NCBI GenBank assembly: GCA_020427625.1
Contig: JAGQOI010000553.1
Location: forward strand, 1 to 13,992
Length of the DNA stretch: 13,992 nucleotides
Direction: 5' to 3'
Origin: Phycisphaerales bacterium
GTDB taxonomy: Bacteria > Planctomycetota > Phycisphaerae > Phycisphaerales > SM1A02
The notes beneath the pieces are model-generated. The model ran no database searches. It was not told the DNA's origin and saw nothing but the letters and a program-made list of their open reading frames with translations. The translations under genes were made by a program, and so were the position numbers. Positions 1-8,006 of this stretch are shown here, piece after piece. Within the stretch, counting starts at the first letter, position 1; every line of letters starts with the position of its first letter.

Positions 1-3000
1 CGGACGCGACGGCCATGAGGTCCTGCGGTGCGGTGACGAGCACCCGATTCGCCCGCGGGTCGGCGGTGACGGTGGGTTCCGACACGGCGAGCCCGGCCTG
101 CATCGCGGCCCGCAGCGCCTGCGGCCACCGGGAGCGGTCGCGGAGCATCGGGCCGAGCGCCTGTGCGACGACCGACGCATCGCTGTGGGTCAGCGTGACC
201 ATGCGGAAGTCCATCTGCGGCGGCGTGAGCGCCTCGTCGTCCCACCGGCGCAGGAGTTCGACGGCCTGTTCGGTGTCCGACGCGGAGCCGATGACGACGA
301 TCGCGCCGCTCTGCGGCTCGAGCATGATCTCGAGCGTCGAGCGCCGGCCGTTGGGACGGGTGGACTCGATGACGCGCTTGACGGACGGCACCATCGCGGC
401 CGCGCCGGCGTTCACGGGCGTGTAGGTCGCGTACGTCCGGTTCGCCGATTCGTCGGGCGCGTCGAGCTGGGTGATGAGCGCCTCGGCGAGCCCGACGGTG
501 CGCTGCGGTCCCGAGACGATGAGGGTGTTCGTCCGGGCATCGGCTTCGACGCGGATGGGCGCGACGAGGTCGATCGGACCCCGACTGCGCCGGATGCGCT
601 CGCGGACGATCATCGGGTCGGTCGCCTGCTGATCGGTGAGGAGTCTCTGGACGATCGGCGCGACGACGGCGGCGTCGGCGTGTTCGAGCGTGAACGTCTT
701 CGCGCCGACCGCGTCCATGGACGGCCGGGCGTCGAGGGGTTCGATGAGCGTCTCGACCTCGTCGAGTTCGCCGGCGACGCCGACCATGATGATCGCGTTG
801 GAGCCCGGCGAGGGGATGAGCTTCACGTTCATGGGCTCGCCGGTGACCGGCGACACCATGTTGGGGAGGGCCTGGACGAGGGACTGGCTCACGTCCGCGG
901 GATCGGCGAAGTTGAGCGGCCGCACGCGGATGACGGGATCGCTGAGCGACGCCGACTGGTCGTCGAGTTGCGCGATCAGCGCGTCGACGACCGGCATGAC
1001 CGTCTCGGGCGCGGAGATGATGAGCGTGTTCGTCTTCGTCTCGGCGGACACGTTGAGCAGCGACGCGATGTTCGCGCCGGCCTCGGGCACGTCCTCGGCG
1101 ATGCGGGCGGTGAGGATCTCGCGGAGCATCGGCGCGAGCGACTCGGCCCGCGCGAAGCGCAGCTTGAAGAACTTGAGCGTCGTCGCCGGCGCCATCCGGC
1201 GCACGTCGAGATCCTCGAGGACCTGCTCGACCCGATCGAAGATCGCGGTCGGGCCCGACACGAGGAGCGTCTGGCTCACCGGCTCGGCGGTGATCGTGAT
1301 CGCGATGCGACGGTCGTTGCCGGCCGGATTCAACGCGCCGGTCTGGGCGAGACGGTTGAGGGTCCCGGCGAGCCCGTCGACGTCGGCGTGCACGACGCGA
1401 TACGTCCGGACCTCCGTCTCGTCCACGATCCGCTGCCGGTCGAGCTGCTCGACGAGCGTCTCGAACCCGACCATGCGCTGCACCGGCGCGTCCACGATGA
1501 GCGCGTTCGTCTGCACGTCGGCACGGACGACGATCTCGCGGGACTCGCGGAGGTGCGGCAGCGGCTGGCCGCGCCGGTCGACCGGCATCGGCGGCTCGGG
1601 GAACATCTCGTCGATCGTCTTCGCGAGTTCCTCGGCCCGCGCGACCTTGAGCGGGAAGATGCGGATCTCGCGGCCCTCGGCGCCGACGCGGGTCGTGTCG
1701 TTGAGCTCCTCGACGATCGCCTGGATCTCCGGCAGCACGTCGGGATGAGCCGCGACCATGAGCGTGTTCGTGTTCGGATCGGCCGCGATGCTCACCGGCT
1801 TGTCGCGCCGCTCCTCGGACGGTCGCTGTCCGTACTGGCGGGTCAGCGCCGTCGCGAGGTTGTTCGCATCGGCCGAGCGGAGCTGGAGGATCCGCAGCGG
1901 CGGCATCGCCTGCGGCTCGGGGACGTCGAAGCTGGAGATCAGCGAGCGGATGACGCTGTGCTGTTCCGGCTGGGCGCTCACGAGGACCGAGTTCGTGCGC
2001 GTGATCGCCTGGAAGACGGGCTTGGCGCCGCCCCGCATGCCGGCGAGCGCAAGATCGTTCGTCGCCATCGACTCGAGGAACGCGACGACCTCGGTCGCGT
2101 CCGCATCCTCCAGCGCGACGAGCCGCACGTCCGGCGGCGGGCCGACCGCGTTCTGGAGTTCGGTGAGGATCGCCGCGAAGCGGATCATCGCCTCGTCGTC
2201 GGCGACGACGAGCACCGTCGACCCGTCCGTATCGACCTCCACCGACACCGCGCCGGCGTCGAAGAGTTCCGCCGTCTGCTCGGCGTACAGACGCTGGGCG
2301 CGGGCCGCGAGGTCGCGGGCGTCGACGCCGTTCACCTCGAAGACCCGCAGCGAACGCTCGACCGGAACGTTGCCGATCTCCACGAGCATCTGCTCGACCT
2401 TCTCGAACGTCGCGGCGTCGCCGGCGACGATCAGCGTGCGACTCAGCGGCTCGGCCTGCACGGTCACGTCGACCGGCTTCCCGCCGTCGAGCGGCGGCGC
2501 GCTGAGCACGCCGCGACGGGCGAGGTCGGAGAGCGTCTGCGCGATCATCGTCGGGTCGCCGCGACGGATGCGGTACGTGCGGAGTTCCGCCTGCGGCGGG
2601 AGTTCGACGCGATCGAGCTGCTCGACCAGCGCCGTGAACTGGGCGCGACGTTCCGCCGGCGCCTCGACGATGAGCGTGTTCGTCGCCGGTTCCGCCGAGA
2701 CCTGGACCTCCTTGGGCTGCTGGAGGTGCGGGAGCGGACGCCCGCGGGCGTCGAGCGGCATCGGCGGCTGCGGATAGAGGCGGTCCATCGCCTGCGCGAG
2801 GTCCTGCGCCCGGGCCCGCTTGAGCGGGAACAGCATCGTCTCACGCTCGGCCCGCGTGTCGCCGGCGCGGTTCACGCCCTCGACGAACGTGCGGACCTCC
2901 TCGAACACGTCCTCGTGCGCCGTGACGATGAGCGCGTTCGTGCCCGGATCGGCGTCGATGTCCACCGGCTTCTCGCGACGCTGGTCGTTCGGGCGGGCGT

Positions 3001-5329
3001 TGTAACGACGGCGGAGCAGGTCGGCGAGCTGGGTCGCGTCGGCCGCCCGGACCTGGATGAGCCGCAGCGGCGGCAGGTCGGTCGGCTCGATGACGTCGAG
3101 CAGCGCGATCGTGCGCTCGATCATCTGGTGCTGGGCCGGCTCGGCGACGACGTAGAGGCTGTTCGTGCGCTCGACGGCCTCGATGGTCGGCGCGGGCACG
3201 GTGCGGGCCGGGTCGACGAGCGCGGTCTTCGCGAGCAGCTCCCGCAGCGACCCGACGATGTCCGACGCCTTCGCGACGGAGAGCGGGATCATGCGTCCCT
3301 CGCGGGCGGGCGGCAGCAGTCGCCTCGCCTCGGCGAGCGCCGTCTCGTATTCCTGGACCGATCGCGTCTCGCCGGTCAGCATGAGGTTGCCGGTGAGGGC
3401 GTCGAACTCGACCTCGGGCGCGGTGATCTCGCCGGCGGGATAGCCGAGGGTGCGGCGGGCGAACACGTCCGACGCCTTCGTGAGCAGCAGGTCGACGTTC
3501 GTGACGCCGGCCAGCGTCACGACGCGGAACTGGAAGTCGTTCGGGCCGGACCGGTCGAGCGTCTTCACGATCGACAGGAGCGTCCCGAACTGTTCCGGCA
3601 GCGCCGTGACGAGCAGCAGGTCGAGCGCGTCGATCGGCTGGACCGTCGGCGCGACGTAGCGCGTGCCGTCCGTCGGCGCGAGCAGCGGCGCGGCAAGGGT
3701 CGTCAACGCGCTCGCGACCTCGCTCGGCGTCGCGTTCACCAGTTCGAGCTGACGCGTCTCCCGCTCGACGATGAGCCCGGACTCCACCGTCCGCAGCGTC
3801 GACGTGAACCGGTCCAGCGCCGGGCGCGGGCCGATGAGGGTGATCGTGCGCGACGCGTCGTCGAACTCGGAGACGAGCGCGAACTGCGGATCCCCCGCGT
3901 CGACCTGGCGGTCGTACAGACGACGCGCCCGCTCGAGCACGTCCGCCGGATCCCGGGCGTCGATCTGCACGAGACGAACCTCGCGGTCCACGGGGCGCGA
4001 CGCGTCGAGCGACGGCAGCAGCGCCGAGACCGCCGCGACGTCCGCGGCCGGACCGGACACGACCAGCGAGCGCCCGTCCGGCGACGCGAGGAGTTTCAGG
4101 GTCTGGGCCTGGCGACGATTGAGCAGTCCCTTCACCGCGGCGATGACCGCATCGGGCGCGGCATGTTCGAGGGTGAACACGGTGATGCCGGTCGCCTCAT
4201 CGCCGGTCGACGGGCCGCCGCCGTCGATCTCGCGGATGAGGGCCGCGCCTTCGGTGATCTGCGTCTCGGTGCCGACGATGGTGATCTTGCCGACCTCGTC
4301 GAGGGCGACGACGGTGGGCCGCTCGGCTTCAGGGACGCGGGCGAAGAGCTGGTCGAGTCGTTGCACGGCCTGGCTGGGCACGAGGGTGAGCAGGGTCAGC
4401 GTGCGCATGGTGCGCTGCCCGATGCCCGACCCGTCGGGCACGTCGAGGATGCCGATGACCTCCTTGAGCTTGTCGATGCGGCTCTGGACGCCCTTGGCGA
4501 CGATGGAGTTCGTCCGGTCGTCGACGGTGATGTTGAGACCGGGCATGGTCTCCTCGTCGATCTTGACCTGCTTGCCCTTCGCGTCGACGACGTACTTCTC
4601 GACCTTCTCGGCGAGCAGGGCCTTGAGCGGCTCCATGATCACGGACGCCTTGACGTACCGGATCTTCACGATCTCGATGATGCCTTCCGGATCTTCGCGA
4701 TCGAGTTGTTCGAGGATCTTCACGAGCCGGCGCACCTGGGCCGCGGTCTCGGTGATGACGATCGCGTTCTGCTGCGAGAGCGCCTGGACGGACCCGTACG
4801 ACGCGACCATCTCCGCGAGCTTCTCCTGGAGCGTGACCGCCGACGCGACGTTGAGCGGCAGGACGAAGGTGACGATCTCCTCGTCCGGCACGTCGTCGGG
4901 GAACGTGCCGACGTAGACGCCGACCGCCTCGCGATTCATGTTCTCCATCTTCTGGAGATAGAGCATGTCCCGGCTCGGACGCAGCATGATCCCGCGCGAC
5001 TGGAGCAGGATGTTGAGGACCCGCAGCGCCTCCGGCACCGTGTACGACTCGGGCGAGAGATAATCGATCTTCCCGTCCGGAACGTCCGCCTCCTTGACGA
5101 TGGGCAGACCCGTCTCGCGGGAGAACCAGTCGAGCACCTGGTCGATCGTCGCGTTCTTGAAGTTGAAGCGGAGCGACCGCTCGACGGCGCCGGGCGCGGC
5201 TTCCGTCGCGCCGTCCGGAACCGCCTGCCCCGGCAGCGCCACGGCGCGACCGCCGGCCGCGCCGAGAGCGATCGAGAGCACCGCGCCGGCGATCATCCGG
5301 GGCACGCGCGTTCGCGACGGTATCCGCAT
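1..5329 (-). CDS. gspD: Giant GspD-type secretin, N-terminal part (3' end beyond window)
   Basis: Secretins form the outer-membrane pore of T2SS, with N-domains making a periplasmic vestibule. The frame is open for 1,776 codons from the ATG at 5329 and leaves the window without a stop. Residues 1-31 look like a signal peptide (Arg-rich start, hydrophobic 12-26, possible cut after AVA) with no lipobox. Residues 51-127 resemble an N0 domain. About 21 N1-type repeats follow, each ending in a strand like TNTLIV and a helix ending in QLD. Their Asn-equivalent positions are 188, 274, 347, 420, 494, 570, 648, 723, 798, 884, 964, 1037, 1113, 1188, 1275, 1353, 1434, 1511, 1601, 1675 and 1761. Ordinary GspD is roughly 650-700 residues with three such repeats. 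No beta-barrel pore domain is seen, and it is expected left of the window. GGAGGG seven bases upstream supports the start. GspD is assigned from repeats, N0 and operon context; a pore-less relative cannot be excluded. Confidence 0.9.
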   Translation of the reverse strand, partial: MRIPSRTRVPRMIAGAVLSIALGAAGGRAVALPGQAVPDGATEAAPGAVERSLRFNFKNATIDQVLDWFSRETGLPIVKEADVPDGKIDYLSPESYTVPEALRVLNILLQSRGIMLRPSRDMLYLQKMENMNREAVGVYVGTFPDDVPDEEIVTFVLPLNVASAVTLQEKLAEMVASYGSVQALSQQNAIVITETAAQVRRLVKILEQLDREDPEGIIEIVKIRYVKASVIMEPLKALLAEKVEKYVVDAKGKQVKIDEETMPGLNITVDDRTNSIVAKGVQSRIDKLKEVIGILDVPDGSGIGQRTMRTLTLLTLVPSQAVQRLDQLFARVPEAERPTVVALDEVGKITIVGTETQITEGAALIREIDGGGPSTGDEATGITVFTLEHAAPDAVIAAVKGLLNRRQAQTLKLLASPDGRSLVVSGPAADVAAVSALLPSLDASRPVDREVRLVQIDARDPADVLERARRLYDRQVDAGDPQFALVSEFDDASRTITLIGPRPALDRFTSTLRTVESGLIVERETRQLELVNATPSEVASALTTLAAPLLAPTDGTRYVAPTVQPIDALDLLLVTALPEQFGTLLSIVKTLDRSGPNDFQFRVVTLAGVTNVDLLLTKASDVFARRTLGYPAGEITAPEVEFDALTGNLMLTGETRSVQEYETALAEARRLLPPAREGRMIPLSVAKASDIVGSLRELLAKTALVDPARTVPAPTIEAVERTNSLYVVAEPAQHQMIERTIALLDVIEPTDLPPLRLIQVRAADATQLADLLRRRYNARPNDQRREKPVDIDADPGTNALIVTAHEDVFEEVRTFVEGVNRAGDTRAERETMLFPLKRARAQDLAQAMDRLYPQPPMPLDARGRPLPHLQQPKEVQVSAEPATNTLIVEAPAERRAQFTALVEQLDRVELPPQAELRTYRIRRGDPTMIAQTLSDLARRGVLSAPPLDGGKPVDVTVQAEPLSRTLIVAGDAATFEKVEQMLVEIGNVPVERSLRVFEVNGVDARDLAARAQRLYAEQTAELFDAGAVSVEVDTDGSTVLVVADDEAMIRFAAILTELQNAVGPPPDVRLVALEDADATEVVAFLESMATNDLALAGMRGGAKPVFQAITRTNSVLVSAQPEQHSVIRSLISSFDVPEPQAMPPLRILQLRSADANNLATALTRQYGQRPSEERRDKPVSIAADPNTNTLMVAAHPDVLPEIQAIVEELNDTTRVGAEGREIRIFPLKVARAEELAKTIDEMFPEPPMPVDRRGQPLPHLRESREIVVRADVQTNALIVDAPVQRMVGFETLVEQLDRQRIVDETEVRTYRVVHADVDGLAGTLNRLAQTGALNPAGNDRRIAITITAEPVSQTLLVSGPTAIFDRVEQVLEDLDVRRMAPATTLKFFKLRFARAESLAPMLREILTARIAEDVPEAGANIASLLNVSAETKTNTLIISAPETVMPVVDALIAQLDDQSASLSDPVIRVRPLNFADPADVSQSLVQALPNMVSPVTGEPMNVKLIPSPGSNAIIMVGVAGELDEVETLIEPLDARPSMDAVGAKTFTLEHADAAVVAPIVQRLLTDQQATDPMIVRERIRRSRGPIDLVAPIRVEADARTNTLIVSGPQRTVGLAEALITQLDAPDESANRTYATYTPVNAGAAAMVPSVKRVIESTRPNGRRSTLEIMLEPQSGAIVVIGSASDTEQAVELLRRWDDEALTPPQMDFRMVTLTHSDASVVAQALGPMLRDRSRWPQALRAAMQAGLAVSEPTVTADPRANRVLVTAPQDLMAVAS
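1190..2131 (-). repeat. Supra-repeat copy B inside gspD (residues about 1067-1380)
   Basis: This is the second copy of the multi-domain block, 1170-1173 bp downstream of copy A in coding direction. At DNA level, conserved islands on the plus strand such as atgagcgtgttcgt at 1758 and atgagcgcgttcgt at 2928 lie exactly 1170 bp apart. A second pair at 1497 and 2670 lies 1173 bp apart, so the copies differ by whole-codon indels. The copies have diverged well below what a recent duplication would show. Confidence 0.8.
2360..3301 (-). repeat. Supra-repeat copy A inside gspD (residues about 677-990)
   Basis: This block holds N-type repeats 8-11 and the start of the motif leading into them. It aligns in register with copy B about 390 residues later. 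Matching landmarks are RTNS at 721 and 1111, DADP/AADP with TN at 798 and 1188, PPMPLD at 855 and PPMPVD at 1246, and the VEQLD helix at 902 and 1293. Over residues 721-820 against 1111-1210 I count by eye about half identical. Repeat 7 (Asn 648 against Ser 1037) also keeps register, so the ancestral unit was probably five N-domains. Confidence 0.8.
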
Positions 5330-5336
5330 CCTGCGA

Positions 5337-5342
5337 CCCTCC
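5337..5342 (-). promoter_or_regulatory. Ribosome binding site of gspD
   Basis: On the minus strand the sequence reads GGAGGG followed by seven bases and ATG. This fixes the gspD start at 5329 and places the signal peptide directly at the N terminus. Confidence 0.75.
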
Positions 5343-5362
5343 ACAAGTGACTGTCGTGTGCT

Positions 5363-5377
5363 GACGGCTCCGCCGTC
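5363..5377 (-). other. GC hairpin in the gspM-gspD gap
   Basis: A perfect inverted repeat, GACGGC-GGA-GCCGTC on the minus strand, lies in the 70-bp gap between the gspM stop and the gspD start. It has a six-base-pair stem and a three-base loop. It is not followed by a T-run, so it is not a convincing intrinsic terminator. It could affect mRNA processing or tune gspD expression, or be chance in GC-rich DNA. Confidence 0.35.
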
Positions 5378-5399
5378 GGGTGTCATCGCTGTCATCAGT

Positions 5400-6374
5400 C
5401 TACTTTCGCAGGGGGATTCTGTCGTCCAGGCTCGCGCCGACGAGCACGAGGAACCGCTCGTCGTCCGATGTGAACTCGGCCCGATCGCCGTCCGTCCCGG
5501 CCAGAACGACCTCGCCGATCCGGTCGCCGACCCGCAGCACGCGGCTGTCGCCGGACTTCCGGTGATTCACGAACACCTCGCACCCGGCCGGTGACTCCAC
5601 GACGCCCGAGATGAGCCACTGACCGTACGGAAACCGCGGTGCCGGCGTCGGAGCGGCCGGTTCCGACGGCGCCGACACCACCACCGGCGGCGGCGCGGGA
5701 GGCGGCGCCAGACGGAACGGATTGGCCCGCGCGAGCGTCGCATACGGGCCGAATCGCGAGAGATCGACCGGCCCCTCGGTCGCCGCCGCCGGCGCCTCGC
5801 CGGGCAGATACAGCGTCCGCAGACGCACCGTCACCTGCACGGACGCACCGTTGTCCTTCGGCTCCAGACGAACCTGGTCGATCTGCTTGAGCCACGGCTC
5901 GGCGTCGATCCGGTACGCGAGCGCGAGCGCCTGCTCGAGCGTCCCGGTGCCGGACGCGCGGCCTTCGAGTTCGACGAAATCGATCTCATCGCGGGCGGCC
6001 CGCTCGGCGCCGCGCGAGCGAAACTGTGAGCGCGCCGGCGTGCCCCGACCCGCCGAGCGACTCGTCGTGACGATCACGCCCTGCAGCCCGATTTCCTCGC
6101 TGATCCGGTTGAGGCGGGTGCGCAGATGATGATCGACGGTCTCCTGGTCCGCGCCGAGCGTCCGGTCCACGATCCGCTGGAGATCCTCGCGGACGTCGAG
6201 CAGTCGCGCGAGGTCCTGTTGCGCGGCCTTGATGCCCTGCTCGTAGCCGGCGATCTTCGCGAGACGTTCATCGCGCGGCCCGGCGTAGACGCGCTGCCAG
6301 CCGAAGTACCCGATCGCGACCACGATCGCCGCGCCGACCAGACCCGCGAGCAGTCGTTGGGTCGGAGGCGTCAT
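5400..6374 (-). CDS. GspM/PilO-like protein with C-terminal GspC/PilP-like domain
   Basis: This is a likely inner-membrane assembly-platform protein of 324 residues. Residues 1-7 are cytoplasmic, 8-28 form one membrane helix, and about 33-95 are heptad-like and probably coiled coil. Residues about 95-190 fit the PilO/GspM ferredoxin-like fold. An ANPFR motif at 217-221 starts a Pro/Ala linker to about 247. Residues 248-318 (WLISGVVESPAG, then VFVNHR, then a VLRVGDRIGEVVL strand pair) resemble the homology region of GspC and the periplasmic domain of PilP, which contact N0 of the secretin. ANPF-type motifs often precede that domain. So this gene seems to merge GspM and GspC roles. Its ATG overlaps the gspL stop by 4 bp (ATGA), with GGAGG seven bases upstream. 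The frame stays open far upstream inside gspL, but that extension is not protein-like. GspM-like by position is fairly sure; the C-terminal assignment is by motif only. Confidence 0.85.
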   Translation of the reverse strand: MTPPTQRLLAGLVGAAIVVAIGYFGWQRVYAGPRDERLAKIAGYEQGIKAAQQDLARLLDVREDLQRIVDRTLGADQETVDHHLRTRLNRISEEIGLQGVIVTTSRSAGRGTPARSQFRSRGAERAARDEIDFVELEGRASGTGTLEQALALAYRIDAEPWLKQIDQVRLEPKDNGASVQVTVRLRTLYLPGEAPAAATEGPVDLSRFGPYATLARANPFRLAPPPAPPPVVVSAPSEPAAPTPAPRFPYGQWLISGVVESPAGCEVFVNHRKSGDSRVLRVGDRIGEVVLAGTDGDRAEFTSDDERFLVLVGASLDDRIPLRK

Positions 6375-7918
6375 GATCCGGCCTCCGTCGGGTCGGCCTT
6401 CGGTTCGGCGCCGTCGCGTCCGACGACGGTGGTCGTCTCGGGCGGCGCCTGGTCCTCCGTCGTGAGGATGAGCTTGAAGGCGAACGGCAGCCGCCGCCCG
6501 GCGCTGCCGTCCGGCCCGGTGGTCTGCGCGATGTAGCGTCGTCCGTTCACGAGCACGTCGCGGAATCGGTCGGCCATCGCGCGATCGTTCGCCTCGCCGT
6601 CGAGCACGATGCTCATCGCGTACGGGACGGTCCACTCGCCCTCGGTCGCGCCCCGCGGCTTCGAGTACTGGACGCCGCCGAAGTCGAGCGTGCCCGTCCA
6701 GCGATCGAGGACGATCCGATCCTCGTCGGGCTCGAGTTCGGCGAGTCGACGGAGGTGGGCGAGCCAGTCCGGTCGAACGGTCTGCCAGAGTTCGAGATGG
6801 CGGAGCTTGAGCACGTCGCGCTTGTATCGGATGCGGTCGGGAATGCCCGCGTTGTACCGGGTGCGGGCGGCGTCGACGGCGGCGTCGAGGCGGGCGAGAC
6901 GGATCTGCGCGAGCATGAACCCGCCGGCGAGGAGGACGATGAGCAGACCGACGACGCCCAGCACGAGCTGGCGCCGGCGAGCCGCGAGATCCGGCGCCTT
7001 CGTCGGATTCGCGAAGTCGATCGTCGGACGTCCGGTCGCGTCGGCGAGCAGCAGGCCGGCGAGCGGCCAGACGCCGTCCATGTCGCGACCGCCGGCGTCG
7101 ATGAGGTCGTGATGCGTGATCGCCTCGACCGGCAGTTCGAGCACGTCGTGCAGCGGCTCGAGCGCCGCCTCCACGACCGCGAGATCGCCCATCACCGAGA
7201 CGCGATGCACCGGATCCTCGCTGCCCATCCGGAAACTCATCCACGTCCGACGCGCCTCCGTCACCACCGCCGCGGCGATCTCCGACGGATCCGAGGTGCA
7301 CGGCAACTCGCCCGCGCGGGCGAAGTGCACGAGACCGTCGATGATCACGACGAACTCGATCCGTTCGCCCGCGATGTCGACGAGCATCTGGTTGGGACTC
7401 GATGCATCCGGCACCGGCGAGACGAGAGCCGCGGCACCGAGCGCGCGAGGACTGATCCGCGCGACGGACAGGCCCGCCTCCCGCGCGATCGCCCGGATGC
7501 GATCGAGGATCTCCGACGGAATGGCGCCGGCGAGCACCGTCGTCTTCGTGTCGTCCGACGACAGCGGGATGAAGTCGATCACCGCGCCGTCGGGATTGAA
7601 CGCGAGCTCGCGCTGCATCGCCAGACGCGTCATCTCCGGAAGCTCCTGCGCCTCCGTCGTCGGCAGCGTCAGACGCTTGATGATGAGATCCTCGCGGGAG
7701 ATCGCGATCGTCGCCCGCCCGCGCCCGATGTCGGCATCGTCGAGACACGCCCGCAGCCAGCGCCCGGCGGCCTCGATGTCGTCGCGATCCAGCGTGCCCG
7801 GAATGGCCGTCGACACGATCTCGCGGACGACCTGGCGATGCCCGCGCTGATGGTCGACGCGAACCGCGCGGAGCCCGCGCCGGCCGAAATCGATCGCGAT
7901 CGCGTGTCGTGCTGCCAT
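6371..7918 (-). CDS. gspL: GspL-like (PilM-PilN fusion) assembly platform protein
   Basis: GspL links the cytoplasmic secretion ATPase GspE to the inner-membrane platform. The 515-residue product has a PilM-type actin-like domain at about residues 5-290. It opens with AIDFG at 7-11 (phosphate-1-like loop), and LVDIAGERIEFVV at 179-191 fits the second phosphate loop. IDFANP at 300-305 corresponds to the short PilN motif before the membrane. One membrane helix spans about 317-337, followed by a short coiled segment (338-352) and a periplasmic PilN/GspL-like domain to about 490. The tail after that is low-complexity and charged. The length is somewhat above ordinary GspL (about 400). The ATG at 7918 is preceded by GGGGTGA. 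The gene follows gspK after 88 bp and overlaps the next gene by 4 bp. Actin-like fold and fusion are confident; nucleotide binding is not shown. Confidence 0.9.
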   Translation of the reverse strand: MAARHAIAIDFGRRGLRAVRVDHQRGHRQVVREIVSTAIPGTLDRDDIEAAGRWLRACLDDADIGRGRATIAISREDLIIKRLTLPTTEAQELPEMTRLAMQRELAFNPDGAVIDFIPLSSDDTKTTVLAGAIPSEILDRIRAIAREAGLSVARISPRALGAAALVSPVPDASSPNQMLVDIAGERIEFVVIIDGLVHFARAGELPCTSDPSEIAAAVVTEARRTWMSFRMGSEDPVHRVSVMGDLAVVEAALEPLHDVLELPVEAITHHDLIDAGGRDMDGVWPLAGLLLADATGRPTIDFANPTKAPDLAARRRQLVLGVVGLLIVLLAGGFMLAQIRLARLDAAVDAARTRYNAGIPDRIRYKRDVLKLRHLELWQTVRPDWLAHLRRLAELEPDEDRIVLDRWTGTLDFGGVQYSKPRGATEGEWTVPYAMSIVLDGEANDRAMADRFRDVLVNGRRYIAQTTGPDGSAGRRLPFAFKLILTTEDQAPPETTTVVGRDGAEPKADPTEAGS

Positions 7919-7981
7919 GGGCGCTCATCACCCCGTCGTGAAGGAAGGACCATCCGGACGGCGGGCCCGATGTGCCACCAC

Positions 7982-7997
7982 GTCCGGATCACCGGAC
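7982..7997 (-). other. Hairpin between gspK and gspL
   Basis: Minus-strand GTCCGG-TGAT-CCGGAC is a perfect six-base-pair stem with a four-base loop, ten bases after the gspK stop. No T-run follows, so a Rho-independent terminator is unlikely. It sits in one of only three real gaps inside the block, as does the hairpin before gspD. A role in transcript stability or partial termination is possible. Confidence 0.35.
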
Positions 7998-8006
7998 CCC
8001 TGCATC

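Noticed and set aside
185..5350. A 1,721-residue open frame on the plus strand opposite gspD
   Set aside because: Its product is almost only Arg, Asp, Glu, His, Leu and Val with no domain. The minus frame gives clear repeated secretin N domains. It is a by-product of the codon pattern in GC-rich DNA.
5363..5377. Intrinsic terminator between gspM and gspD
   Set aside because: The stem is only six base pairs and no T-run follows on the minus strand. gspD has its own ribosome binding site shortly after but no evident promoter, so readthrough is expected.
5400..7931. An 843-codon minus-strand frame that includes the gspM-like gene
   Set aside because: The part upstream of 6374 is Arg/Gly/Ala-rich noise antiparallel in frame to the well-supported gspL. 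The real start is the ATG at 6374 with ATGA overlap and a ribosome binding site.
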